Origin: Gammaproteobacteria bacterium | Lineage (GTDB): Bacteria > Pseudomonadota > Gammaproteobacteria > Natronospirales > REEB76 | Direction: 5' to 3' | Assembly (NCBI GenBank): GCA_028870845.1 | Contig: JAGWOR010000004.1 | Location: 1-64,000, forward strand | DNA length: 64,000 nt | Position numbers and translations under genes: made by a program | Notes under the pieces: generated by a model | The model's database searches: none | Told to the model about the DNA's origin: nothing | What the model saw: only the letters and a program-made list of their open reading frames with translations | Shown: positions 25,721 through 33,262 of the stretch, in pieces | Numbering within the stretch: position 1 is the stretch's first letter | Layout of the letters: each line of letters starts with the position of its first letter

Positions 25721-27439
25721 ATGGCCGCGGACAATGCCGAGATCGCGGAGTTATTTAACCGCTACGCGGATCTCCTCGAGATCCAGGACGCCAATCCATT
25801 CAGGGTGCGGGCCTATCGCAACGCCGCGCGGGTGGTGGGGGCTTCTTCCCGCGCCGTTTCGGAGCTGGTGGCCGAGGGCCGCGATCTGGACGAGCTGCCG
25901 GGTATCGGCAAGGACCTAGCCACCAAGATTGAAGTCATCGTGCATACCGGCAGGCTGCCGCAACTTGAGCAGCTGGAAAAACAGGTACCGGGCAGCTTGA
26001 GCGACCTCATGCGGTTACCCGGTCTGGGACCGAAACGCGTCAAACTGCTGTATCGGGAACTCGACATTCGCAGCCACGAGGACCTGCAACGCGCGGCCCG
26101 CAGCGGCCAACTCACTGCCCTACCCGGTTTTGGTGAAAAGACTGCGGCACGCATTCTCGCCAGCTTGGAACACCACTCCACCGGCCCGCAACGCTTCAAA
26201 CTCGCTGATGCCGAACAGATCGCCTCACCCCTGCTCAAATATCTGCAGGGGATTCATGGAGTTAAACGCGTAGAAGTCGCCGGCAGCTTCCGCCGCAGAT
26301 GTGCCACCGTAGGCGACCTGGATATTCTGGTCACAGCCACGCGTGATTCCCAGGTGATGGCGAAGTTCGTGAAGTACGACGCAGTTGCGGAAGTGCTGTC
26401 GCAAGGCGCCACGCGTTCGACGGTAAAGCTGCGTAACGGCATACAGGTGGATTTGAGACTGATGCCGGAAGTCAGCTATGGTGCGGCGCTGTACTATTTC
26501 ACCGGCTCCAAAGCCCACAATATCGCGGTACGCAAACTCGCCGCGGATAAAGGCCTGAAAATCAACGAATACGGCGTGTATCGCGGCCCCCGACGCATTG
26601 CCGGGCGTACTGAACAAGAATTATTCTCGGCTGTCGGACTGCCGTTTATACCGCCGGAATTGCGCGAAGCTCGCGGTGAGATCGAGGCTGCACGCGCCGG
26701 CAAACTTCCGGCGCTCATCGAACTGAAGGATATGTGCGGCGATCTGCATGCCCATACCAATGCCACCGACGGCCATGACACACTGGCCGCCATGGCGGAG
26801 GCCGCGCGTGCACGCGGCTATCAGTATCTCGCCATCACCGACCACTCCAAGCACCTCACCGTGGCCCGCGGCTTGAATGCCAAACAGCTGTTCGCACAGA
26901 TCCGCGCCATCGACAAGCTGAATGCAAAATCACGGGATTTTCGCGTACTCAAAGGCACCGAGGTGGATATCCTCGAGGATGGCTCACTGGACCTGCCGGA
27001 TGCGGTGCTCAAGGAACTGGATGTAGTAGTGGCAGCGGTGCATTACCAGTTGGAATTGCCGGTAGCCAAGCAAACCAGTCGAATTCTCAAGTCATTCGAT
27101 AACCGCTATTTGCACATCCTGGCGCATCCCACCACGCGGCTGATAAATACCCGGCCCGAAATCGCCGCCGACATGAGTAAGATCTACGCAGCCGCTGCCG
27201 CAGCCGGCGTGGCCCTGGAAATCAATGCCAACCCGGAACGCCTGGATCTGGACGATATTCATACGCGTGCCGCCCATGAAGCCGGATGCAAACTGGTGAT
27301 CAGCACCGATGCCCACAGTACTTCGGGACTCAACGATATGCGTTTTGGCGTCGATCAGGCGCGGCGTGCCTGGCTGGAAGCAGGCGAGGTACTGAATAGC
27401 CTGCTGCTGATGGGTTTGCTGCAGAAGCTGTCGCGCTAG
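25721..27439 (+). CDS. polX: DNA polymerase/3'-5' exonuclease PolX
   Basis: The ATG at 25721, with GGAG seven bases upstream, gives 572 residues, the normal PolX length. The N-terminal helix-hairpin-helix regions read LPGIGKDLA and LPGLGPKRV. The polymerase palm has GSFRRRCATVGDLDILV at about 189-204 with the catalytic aspartates, and IQVDLRLM. The C-terminal PHP domain (about 338-572) keeps DLHAHTNATDG, ITDHSKH, LAHPTTR and STDAHS metal ligands. Both activities therefore look intact, pointing to base-excision or gap repair. Its stop overlaps the convergent metallopeptidase gene by four bases. Confidence 0.93.
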   Translation: MAADNAEIAELFNRYADLLEIQDANPFRVRAYRNAARVVGASSRAVSELVAEGRDLDELPGIGKDLATKIEVIVHTGRLPQLEQLEKQVPGSLSDLMRLPGLGPKRVKLLYRELDIRSHEDLQRAARSGQLTALPGFGEKTAARILASLEHHSTGPQRFKLADAEQIASPLLKYLQGIHGVKRVEVAGSFRRRCATVGDLDILVTATRDSQVMAKFVKYDAVAEVLSQGATRSTVKLRNGIQVDLRLMPEVSYGAALYYFTGSKAHNIAVRKLAADKGLKINEYGVYRGPRRIAGRTEQELFSAVGLPFIPPELREARGEIEAARAGKLPALIELKDMCGDLHAHTNATDGHDTLAAMAEAARARGYQYLAITDHSKHLTVARGLNAKQLFAQIRAIDKLNAKSRDFRVLKGTEVDILEDGSLDLPDAVLKELDVVVAAVHYQLELPVAKQTSRILKSFDNRYLHILAHPTTRLINTRPEIAADMSKIYAAAAAAGVALEINANPERLDLDDIHTRAAHEAGCKLVISTDAHSTSGLNDMRFGVDQARRAWLEAGEVLNSLLLMGLLQKLSR

Positions 27440-27957
27440 CGACGCACGCCGCCGGCCAGCGCGTCGGTCACCAGCTGGTGGAATAATGATGACTCGCGCT
27501 TGTAAAAGCCTTCGGTGTGAAAGGAATCCCCGAGCTTCAGGTATTCGTAATCCAGGTGATGGCAGACTTCATGCAGAAAGGTGCGCAGGAAACTTCTGAA
27601 GGCCACCACCTGTTTGCGCTGTGCGGTGCGCATCCACAAGGTGATCCTTGCGACCTTGAGCCGGCCTTCCACGCCTTCATAAAAACCGTGCAATTCACCG
27701 TAATCATTGGCGGGCCTGGCCGCCATCACCTTGAGCTTCACCGGCGGCGTGTTGAGCTGCAGCAGCATGCCATCCGCCAGCCGGCAACAGACAGCCTCCA
27801 CGGCCGCGCGCCTGTTGGTATTGAGCGCCGTCTCCAGTTTCAGGGCCAGCGGCCACAATGGCATCGGCTCCGGCAGCTTGATGAACTCGATTTTATTGCT
27901 CGCCAGGTAGATGCGCTTGTTTTTGGTGCTCAGGCGATTGTAGTAGTTGAATACCAT
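27436..27957 (-). CDS. SprT-like zinc metallopeptidase
   Basis: The 173-residue protein has a single HExxH zinc site, FLHEVCHHLDYEYLKLGDSFHTEGFYKRE, near the C-terminus, with a downstream His and Glu that could complete the ligand set. It has no signal peptide and therefore probably acts in the cytoplasm. The layout resembles SprT/WSS1-type minimal metallopeptidases, but a definite family is not certain. Its stop overlaps polX by four bases and its start region overlaps the start of the divergent DUF998 gene. Confidence 0.65.
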   Translation of the reverse strand: MVFNYYNRLSTKNKRIYLASNKIEFIKLPEPMPLWPLALKLETALNTNRRAAVEAVCCRLADGMLLQLNTPPVKLKVMAARPANDYGELHGFYEGVEGRLKVARITLWMRTAQRKQVVAFRSFLRTFLHEVCHHLDYEYLKLGDSFHTEGFYKRESSLFHQLVTDALAGGVRR

Positions 27958-28588
27958 AAGCCATTATCATAACCGCGTGCATGGCAAGCATACATTGATC
28001 CGCTGGTTGGGACGGCTGGCATTGGCCGGCGTGTCTTTCTATTTTCTGGTGGCGGCGGTGCTGCAATTTTTGCGCACGGATTACAGCTTCCTGGGCACGC
28101 CCCTGAGTTTTTACCTGCTTGGCCCCTACAATGGCTGGCTGCACGCGGCCTTCTATGTGCTGGCGGCAGCCATCGTATCGCTGGCCCTGGCAACCTACCT
28201 GTCCAGTGCCGCGCAGTGGCGCAGCATCACCACGCTGGTGTTGTTCATGCTTGGCGCCATAGGTGTGGTGGTCACCGCGGTAGCCGCCACGGACACCAAC
28301 GCCCGGTTGACCGTGCACGGCGCCATCCACCTGGCGGCGGCGGCCCTGGCCTTCAGCGCCACGAGTTTCGGCATGCTGCTGCAATCCTGGCAATTCCGGC
28401 GCGATCCTGTATGGCGGCATCATTTCAGGCCGGCCATGGAGCTGGCGGTATTCGAATTCCTGGTGCTGTGGTTCTACGCCCTGATACACACCCGGGTGAA
28501 CGGATTCATGGAAAAACTCACCATCGTGCTGATCCTGATATGGCTCGGCCAACAGGCCGGCCGGTTGGCCAGGCTTCGCCGGCACTGA
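27947..28588 (+). CDS. DUF998 family membrane protein
   Basis: About 200 residues with six predicted membrane helices and the DUF998 pattern FRTDYSFLGTPLS-like segment near the N-terminus and VHGAIHLAAAALAF in the middle. The start is unclear: the ORF begins with TTG at 27947, overlapping the divergent metallopeptidase start, while a GTG at 27977 (ten codons later) would avoid the overlap and still precede the first helix. Function of the family is unknown. Confidence 0.7.
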   Translation: MNTISHYHNRVHGKHTLIRWLGRLALAGVSFYFLVAAVLQFLRTDYSFLGTPLSFYLLGPYNGWLHAAFYVLAAAIVSLALATYLSSAAQWRSITTLVLFMLGAIGVVVTAVAATDTNARLTVHGAIHLAAAALAFSATSFGMLLQSWQFRRDPVWRHHFRPAMELAVFEFLVLWFYALIHTRVNGFMEKLTIVLILIWLGQQAGRLARLRRH

Positions 28589-28627
28589 GCTGCCTATACT
28601 GTAAGTGTCATTTACGGAATTCGAGCT

Positions 28628-29131
28628 ATGGGCCGCTGGCGTCCGCCACAAGCAAAATCCTCGCCCTACATAACGCGCGAAGGGTATCTGCGCCTGGAAC
28701 AGGAGCTAAAGCAGCTCTGGCAACGGCGCAGTGAAGTGGTGCAGGCCCTGTCGGCGGCGGCTGCCGAGGGTGACCGTTCCGAGAATGCCGAATACATATA
28801 CCGCAAAAAACAGCTGCGCGAGATGGATCAACGCATCGCCTATCTTCAAAAGCGCATGCCCAGGCTGCAGATCATCTCCGGCCCGCCGCCGGACCAGCGC
28901 TGCGTGTTCTTCGGTGCCTGGGTGACGGTCGAGGACGAACGCGGCCGGGAAAGCTGTTACCGCATTGTCGGCAGTGACGAACTGAACCCGGCCGAGGGAC
29001 ATATCAGTGTGGACTCACCCATGGCCAGTGCGCTGTTAAAGCGCTCAATCGATGATGAAGTGCGTGTGCGCACGCTGGAAGGCGAAATGCGCTATGTAAT
29101 CACCCGGGTGCGTTATCTGGAGGATACCTGA
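28628..29131 (+). CDS. greB: Transcription elongation factor GreB
   Basis: A 167-residue protein with a coiled-coil N-terminal domain and ITREGYLRLEQELKQLW, then AAAAEGDRSENAEYIYRKKQLREMD, where the acidic D/E pair at the coiled-coil tip (GDRSENAEY) promotes RNA cleavage by backtracked RNA polymerase. The C-terminal globular domain includes FFGAWVTVEDE and the FKBP-like DDEVRV segment. YIYRKKQLREMD distinguishes GreB from GreA. The extra basic N-terminal segment GRWRPPQAKSS is typical of GreB. trxC follows on the same strand. Confidence 0.93.
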   Translation: MGRWRPPQAKSSPYITREGYLRLEQELKQLWQRRSEVVQALSAAAAEGDRSENAEYIYRKKQLREMDQRIAYLQKRMPRLQIISGPPPDQRCVFFGAWVTVEDERGRESCYRIVGSDELNPAEGHISVDSPMASALLKRSIDDEVRVRTLEGEMRYVITRVRYLEDT

Positions 29132-29215
29132 AACATTTCACACCCTGCCGGTCTTGAAACTACCGGGGCAGGCCCCAAATCCACACCGCCCGGGTATCAA
29201 CAGCGGACTGAAATT

Positions 29216-29653
29216 ATGGCCGACACATTGCACATCGCCTGTCCCGAATGCGGGGCGGTAAACCGCGTACCGGCTGCGCGGCTGCACAGTGGCCCGAAAT
29301 GCGGCCAATGCCATGCGCCACTATTTGACGGCAAGCCACATGCCGTAAGCGATGCCAATTTCCAGACGCTGGTGCAAAACACCAGTGTGCCGGTCATCGT
29401 GGACTGCTGGGCCGAATGGTGCGGGCCCTGCAAGATGTTTGCCCCGGTATTTGCACAGGCGGCCGGATCCCTGGAACCTGACTTTCGCCTGTTAAAGCTG
29501 GATACCGACGCCAATCCGCAGACTGCGGCGCGCTTCGCTATCCGCAGCATCCCGACACTGCTGGCATTGCGCAACGGCCGCGAAATCGGCCGTACCTCGG
29601 GCGCCATGCCTTTGGCCAATTTCCTGCAATGGGCCAAACAATATTCCGGCTGA
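29216..29653 (+). CDS. trxC: Thioredoxin 2 (TrxC)
   Basis: The 145-residue protein has the extra N-terminal zinc site of thioredoxin 2, CPECG and CGQCH, and then the thioredoxin fold with active site WAEWCGPCK and the cis-proline segment RSIPTL. It is a cytoplasmic disulfide reductase induced by oxidative stress in other bacteria and could supply MsrA encoded upstream in the window. Spacing from greB (84 bases) permits either co-transcription or its own promoter. Confidence 0.93.
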   Translation: MADTLHIACPECGAVNRVPAARLHSGPKCGQCHAPLFDGKPHAVSDANFQTLVQNTSVPVIVDCWAEWCGPCKMFAPVFAQAAGSLEPDFRLLKLDTDANPQTAARFAIRSIPTLLALRNGREIGRTSGAMPLANFLQWAKQYSG

Positions 29654-29672
29654 TCGGGATTACTCGACGCGT

Positions 29673-29969
29673 TTATTGAAACAATTTCTGCAGTTCATCT
29701 TTGGCCTTGTCGGCCGCGCTGTTGTCCTCAGCCTGCCAGGCGTTGGCGCGCGGCTGGAAGTATTCGCAGAAATTCGCACGCTGCTTGTCCTTGGGCGGAT
29801 CCGCGCGTTGTTCGGTGCAGCTTTCGGCCTTGTGGGTGTCATAGAAACAGCATTGCCGGCATACATGCAGTTCGGCACGGCAGCTTAAACATAGGGAAAT
29901 GCGCGACAAGGGCTGTGGCACTTCCCTGAGGGTAGCGCCGCATTTCCAGCACACCAGCCCTTCGTCCAT
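29673..29969 (-). CDS. Small cysteine-rich (zinc-ribbon-like) protein
   Basis: 98 residues with paired cysteines CWKCG, CLSCR, CRQCC and later single cysteines, suggesting two zinc knuckles, followed by a hydrophilic tail ending AKDELQKLFQ. I choose the ATG at 29969 over the TTG five codons earlier, because it lies five bases after the upstream gene's stop. It is coupled to the gene at 29975 and convergent with trxC. No named family is recognised. Binding of nucleic acid or protein is possible but unproven. Confidence 0.65.
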   Translation of the reverse strand: MDEGLVCWKCGATLREVPQPLSRISLCLSCRAELHVCRQCCFYDTHKAESCTEQRADPPKDKQRANFCEYFQPRANAWQAEDNSAADKAKDELQKLFQ

Positions 29970-29974
29970 GCGCG

Positions 29975-30274
29975 CTAGGACCAATTGGCCTTGCTGTCGG
30001 TGGGCGCGCGGTAATAGTCGCTGTCTTCAGAAAATTGCTGGATGAGTTTCCTGAGTTCCATCTGGCGCAGTTCCACCGTGGATACCGGCGCACAATCCTC
30101 GCACATGGGATCTTCACAGGGCTGGCGGGAATACAGCCAGTAATGAATCGCGCCTGCCAGCAGGCCATCGGCGATGTCCCACATGTCGGCTTCGGGATGT
30201 TCATCCGCGAAGCGATTGGCCAGCTCCACAGCCTGTTCAGCGGCGGCATCAAAAAGAGTGTCTTCAGTATCCAT
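29975..30274 (-). CDS. Small acidic hypothetical protein with CxxxxCxxC
   Basis: A 99-residue soluble acidic protein with a cluster CEDPMCEDC near residue 55 and a helical N-terminal half (EQAVELANRFADEHPEADMWDIADGLLAGAIHYWLYS). The stop codon is five bases from the start of the downstream cysteine-rich protein, so the two are co-translated. Function unknown; the matching cysteine content suggests a shared metal. Confidence 0.55.
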   Translation of the reverse strand: MDTEDTLFDAAAEQAVELANRFADEHPEADMWDIADGLLAGAIHYWLYSRQPCEDPMCEDCAPVSTVELRQMELRKLIQQFSEDSDYYRAPTDSKANWS

Positions 30275-30344
30275 GGCCTCGAACCAACGGTCGGAGTGAA
30301 TCGGCTATTTTACCTCCAGCTGCCGTCCGGGCATAAAGCCGGCT

Positions 30345-31472
30345 TCAGCCCGCTTCACAGCGATGCCGGTATTCCACATGCCGCGCCTGCAGATACGTAC
30401 ACACAAAGTCAAAACACCCGTCATGCCGCCCAACAAGCTCGGGGGGATGCACGCCCGGCTGCTTGAAACCGCCTTCCAGCAGCAGGTTGGCTGCAGCGGC
30501 ACAGGTGAAGCCGGTGGTGCGGGCCATGGAGGAATAGCCGGTGGCCGGGTCGTAGCGGTCCAGCAGATCCCACACGTGGCGCACTTGCCGGCCGCGTTCT
30601 TCTCCCGCCACGGTTACCCGCATGACCGTCAATTCCGGCTCGCCGGGCTCGAGACGCCATTGCTTCAACAGCAGTTGCGCCGACACGTCCAGCGGCCGCA
30701 CCCGGGCGGCTCCGATCTCAAGCGGCGCGTCGGCAAAAAAACCGGCATCCTTGAGCGCCTGGATGAGCGCCACGTGTCCCGGGTAGCGCAGGGTTTTTTC
30801 CGCCATCTCCGGTACATGCGCCATGCTCCTCAACAGCGTGCGCAGGCCGTCGGTATTGAAGGCTTCCAGCCTGCCGACACCTTCGAACTCGCGCAACTCG
30901 CATTCGGAAAGTGCCGGCAGGGTCACCACCCGGCCGCCGCGCTGCAATCGCGCCGGCCGGGTGTATTCCTCGATTACGTCAATGGGTGAAAACGGCGCCT
31001 TATAAAAGAATGGCGGCTTGGGATGTTGCGGCAAACCACCCACCAGGCACTCGAACCTCGTTACCCGCATGTGCGCGTCGTGATGGCCGAATATCAGGTT
31101 ATCCATGCCCGGGGCCACGCCCATGTCCACCAGTGCGGTAACGCCTTTGTCTCTGGCGAGCGTGTCCAATGCCAGCGCATCTTCGGGGAAAAAGGATATG
31201 TCAGCCACCGGTTTTCCTGCCTGCAGCAGCGTCTTGAGCGTCTCAAAGCCCATGAAACCGGGTACCGCACTCACCACCAGTGCAAACGGCTGCACGCAAT
31301 GAGCCAGCGCCCGGGCATCGCTGATATCCAGCCGCAGGGTTTTGATACCGCGCCCGGCGAGTCGTGATAATGCCGCATCGTTCACATCCACCGAGGTAAC
31401 GTCATGCTGCTGCGCCAGGTCCTGGGCAATCACGCCACCCACCATACCGGCGCCAAGCACACAAATATGCAT
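30345..31472 (-). CDS. Saccharopine dehydrogenase-like NAD(P)-binding enzyme
   Basis: The 375-residue protein starts at the ATG at 31472, preceded by GGGAGGTGGT, with the Rossmann motif VLGAGMVGG at residues 5-13. It then shows VSAVPGFMG and the family pattern ALVDMGVAPGMDNLIFG of saccharopine dehydrogenase/carboxynorspermidine synthase-related proteins. Its closest class appears to be lysine 6-dehydrogenase/saccharopine dehydrogenase C-terminal domain enzymes. The reaction is not determinable, and no lysine or polyamine genes flank it. Confidence 0.8.
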   Translation of the reverse strand: MHICVLGAGMVGGVIAQDLAQQHDVTSVDVNDAALSRLAGRGIKTLRLDISDARALAHCVQPFALVVSAVPGFMGFETLKTLLQAGKPVADISFFPEDALALDTLARDKGVTALVDMGVAPGMDNLIFGHHDAHMRVTRFECLVGGLPQHPKPPFFYKAPFSPIDVIEEYTRPARLQRGGRVVTLPALSECELREFEGVGRLEAFNTDGLRTLLRSMAHVPEMAEKTLRYPGHVALIQALKDAGFFADAPLEIGAARVRPLDVSAQLLLKQWRLEPGEPELTVMRVTVAGEERGRQVRHVWDLLDRYDPATGYSSMARTTGFTCAAAANLLLEGGFKQPGVHPPELVGRHDGCFDFVCTYLQARHVEYRHRCEAG

Positions 31473-31617
31473 ACCACCTCCCGTCACATGCCGGCCCGAG
31501 TGAGCCGTACGCTGCCTATGATAAAGGCTGGCGCTAGCCGCCGGGTCATCATGGCGGGAAAATCCGCATTTCTGCTAACCTAACACCAGAGCTCAAACCC
31601 TGCATGGCGGATCAAAC

Positions 31618-32010
31618 ATGGCCAGCGAACCCAAAAATCTCGACATCCAGATGCATCCTGAACAGCTTTACCAGGAGGAGGTGTTCACCGACCGCAGTAT
31701 CGGCACCATCCAAAAACTCACGCCGGTGACCCGCGACGGTGGCCCCGATCAAACCCGCCCGGTGATCTATACGGGCCAAACCCAGATCCTCACGCCCATG
31801 GGCACCCTGCCAATCAATTTTGAAATCGAAGCCAAATCCCTGAGCGAGGCTGCACAGAAGTTTGGCAACGCCGCCAAAGGCGCCATCGAACAGACCATGA
31901 AGCGATTGGAAGAACTGCGCCGCGAAGCGGCATCGTCGATTGTTTTACCCGGCAGCGGCGCCGGCGTACCGGGCAATCTGCCCGGCGGCGGCAAAATCCG
32001 CATGCCCTGA
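31618..32010 (+). CDS. Hypothetical protein, cytoplasmic
   Basis: A 130-residue protein without signal or membrane segment. The N-terminal half carries TDRSIGTIQKLTPV and VIYTGQTQILTPMGTLPINFEIEAKSL. The second half is an amphipathic helix (AAQKFGNAAKGAIEQTMKRLEELRREA) followed by a Gly/Pro tail. The amphipathic segment could mediate oligomerisation. A 35-residue basic protein gene begins 30 bases downstream, likely in the same transcript. No family recognised. Confidence 0.6.
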   Translation: MASEPKNLDIQMHPEQLYQEEVFTDRSIGTIQKLTPVTRDGGPDQTRPVIYTGQTQILTPMGTLPINFEIEAKSLSEAAQKFGNAAKGAIEQTMKRLEELRREAASSIVLPGSGAGVPGNLPGGGKIRMP

Positions 32011-32039
32011 ATCAATAGTCATCAACCGGAGTACCTACT

Positions 32040-32147
32040 ATGAGCAAAGGCATGGAACGTAAAAAAGAATCCCGAAAAAAACCTGCTAAGAGCATGATGG
32101 AAAAACGCGCCGAAAAGCGCGCCAAACGCGCGTCGCGGGGTACATGA
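32040..32147 (+). CDS. Very small, highly basic protein (35 aa)
   Basis: Too short for the ORF track. ATG at 32040 preceded by CCGGAG gives MSKGMERKKESRKKPAKSMM and then a Lys/Arg/Ala repeat (EKRAEKRAKRASRGT) before TGA. More than half of the residues are Lys, Arg or Glu. The pattern of a short MSKGM head followed by a Lys-rich tail resembles small basic proteins annotated as hypothetical in many gammaproteobacteria. The basic, flexible sequence suggests nucleic acid or ribosome contact, which is inference. Confidence 0.55.
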   Translation: MSKGMERKKESRKKPAKSMMEKRAEKRAKRASRGT

Positions 32148-32206
32148 TTTCATCGACGCGCAAGTTTAAAACTCGAGCTGACGCGTAACGTACGTCCAGG
32201 AACGGA

Positions 32207-33262
32207 TCAGCAGTACTGGCTCTGGAGCTCTTCCAGCGCCGCGCTGCCGGGGCACAGTTCCGAATACGGCAGATCCCGCAGCGCCTGGCCCACGGTATTG
32301 CTGAGCTCGTGCATCTCGCGCTGCGCCTCGTCGATGTACAGCAGGCCGGTGACGATTTCGCCGCGTTTCTGGTGGGCATGCAGGTAGCTGTATGCCTGTG
32401 CGCGGTCGGTGGGATTGTAGTCCTTGGATACCTTACGCAATACCACCGTGCTGCCATCATGCAGTTCCACCGGCATAGCATCGCCGTTGTCGTAAGCGGC
32501 ACGAATCGGCTGCTTCGATGGTATGAAATCCGCATGCACCGCCGGATGATAGAACTGGCGGGTATGGGCGTAGCTCTTGGTGGAGTCCTCGTGGTCATTG
32601 AAAGTCACGCACGGTGACAGCACGTCCAGCATGGCAAAACCATTGTGCATTATTCCGGCTTTGATGAGCGGCACCAGTTGGGCCTTGTCCCCTGAAAAAC
32701 TGCGCGCCACGAAGCTGCCGCCGAGCGTGAGCGCGGCGATTGCCGGGTCGATGGGCGGCTGCAGGTTGACCTCGCCCTTCTTGGCCTTGCTCCCCACGTC
32801 CGCCGAGGCGGAAAACTGGCCCTTGGTAAGGCCGTAGACGCCGTTGTTTTCGATGATGTACAGCATGTTGAGATTGCGGCGCAGCGCATGGATGAACTGC
32901 CCGAGTCCGATGGACAGCGAGTCGCCATCGCCAGAAACGCCTATATAGTAAAGGTTGCGGTCGGCGGCATTGGCGCCGGTGGCGATCGATGGCATGCGGC
33001 CATGCACGGCGTTGATACCGTGCGCCTGTGACAGAAAATAGGCCGGAGTCTTGGAGGAACAGCCGATGCCGCTCATCTTGGCGACCTTGTGGGGTTCGAT
33101 ATTGAGCTCCCAGAAGGCCTGGATGATGGCGGCAGTGATGGAATCATGCCCACAGCCGGCGCATAGCGTGGACATGCTGCCTTCGTAGTCACGCAGGCTC
33201 AAGCCCAGCTCGTTGTGCAACCGCTGGGAATGGCTGACTTTGGGTTTTTGCATGAAACTCAT
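32207..33262 (-). CDS. korB: 2-oxoacid:acceptor oxidoreductase, beta subunit
   Basis: The 351-residue protein carries the TPP-binding signature GDGDSLSIGLGQFIHALRRN followed by ENNGVYGLTKGQ, and a CAGCGHDS motif near the N-terminus. IGCSSKTPAYF is also typical of 2-oxoglutarate-type beta subunits. With KorA it forms the core that decarboxylates a 2-oxoacid to its acyl-CoA, passing electrons to an iron-sulfur centre. Its start codon overlaps the korA stop (ATGA). The GltD-like subunit is encoded upstream of korA. Confidence 0.9.
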   Translation of the reverse strand: MSFMQKPKVSHSQRLHNELGLSLRDYEGSMSTLCAGCGHDSITAAIIQAFWELNIEPHKVAKMSGIGCSSKTPAYFLSQAHGINAVHGRMPSIATGANAADRNLYYIGVSGDGDSLSIGLGQFIHALRRNLNMLYIIENNGVYGLTKGQFSASADVGSKAKKGEVNLQPPIDPAIAALTLGGSFVARSFSGDKAQLVPLIKAGIMHNGFAMLDVLSPCVTFNDHEDSTKSYAHTRQFYHPAVHADFIPSKQPIRAAYDNGDAMPVELHDGSTVVLRKVSKDYNPTDRAQAYSYLHAHQKRGEIVTGLLYIDEAQREMHELSNTVGQALRDLPYSELCPGSAALEELQSQYC

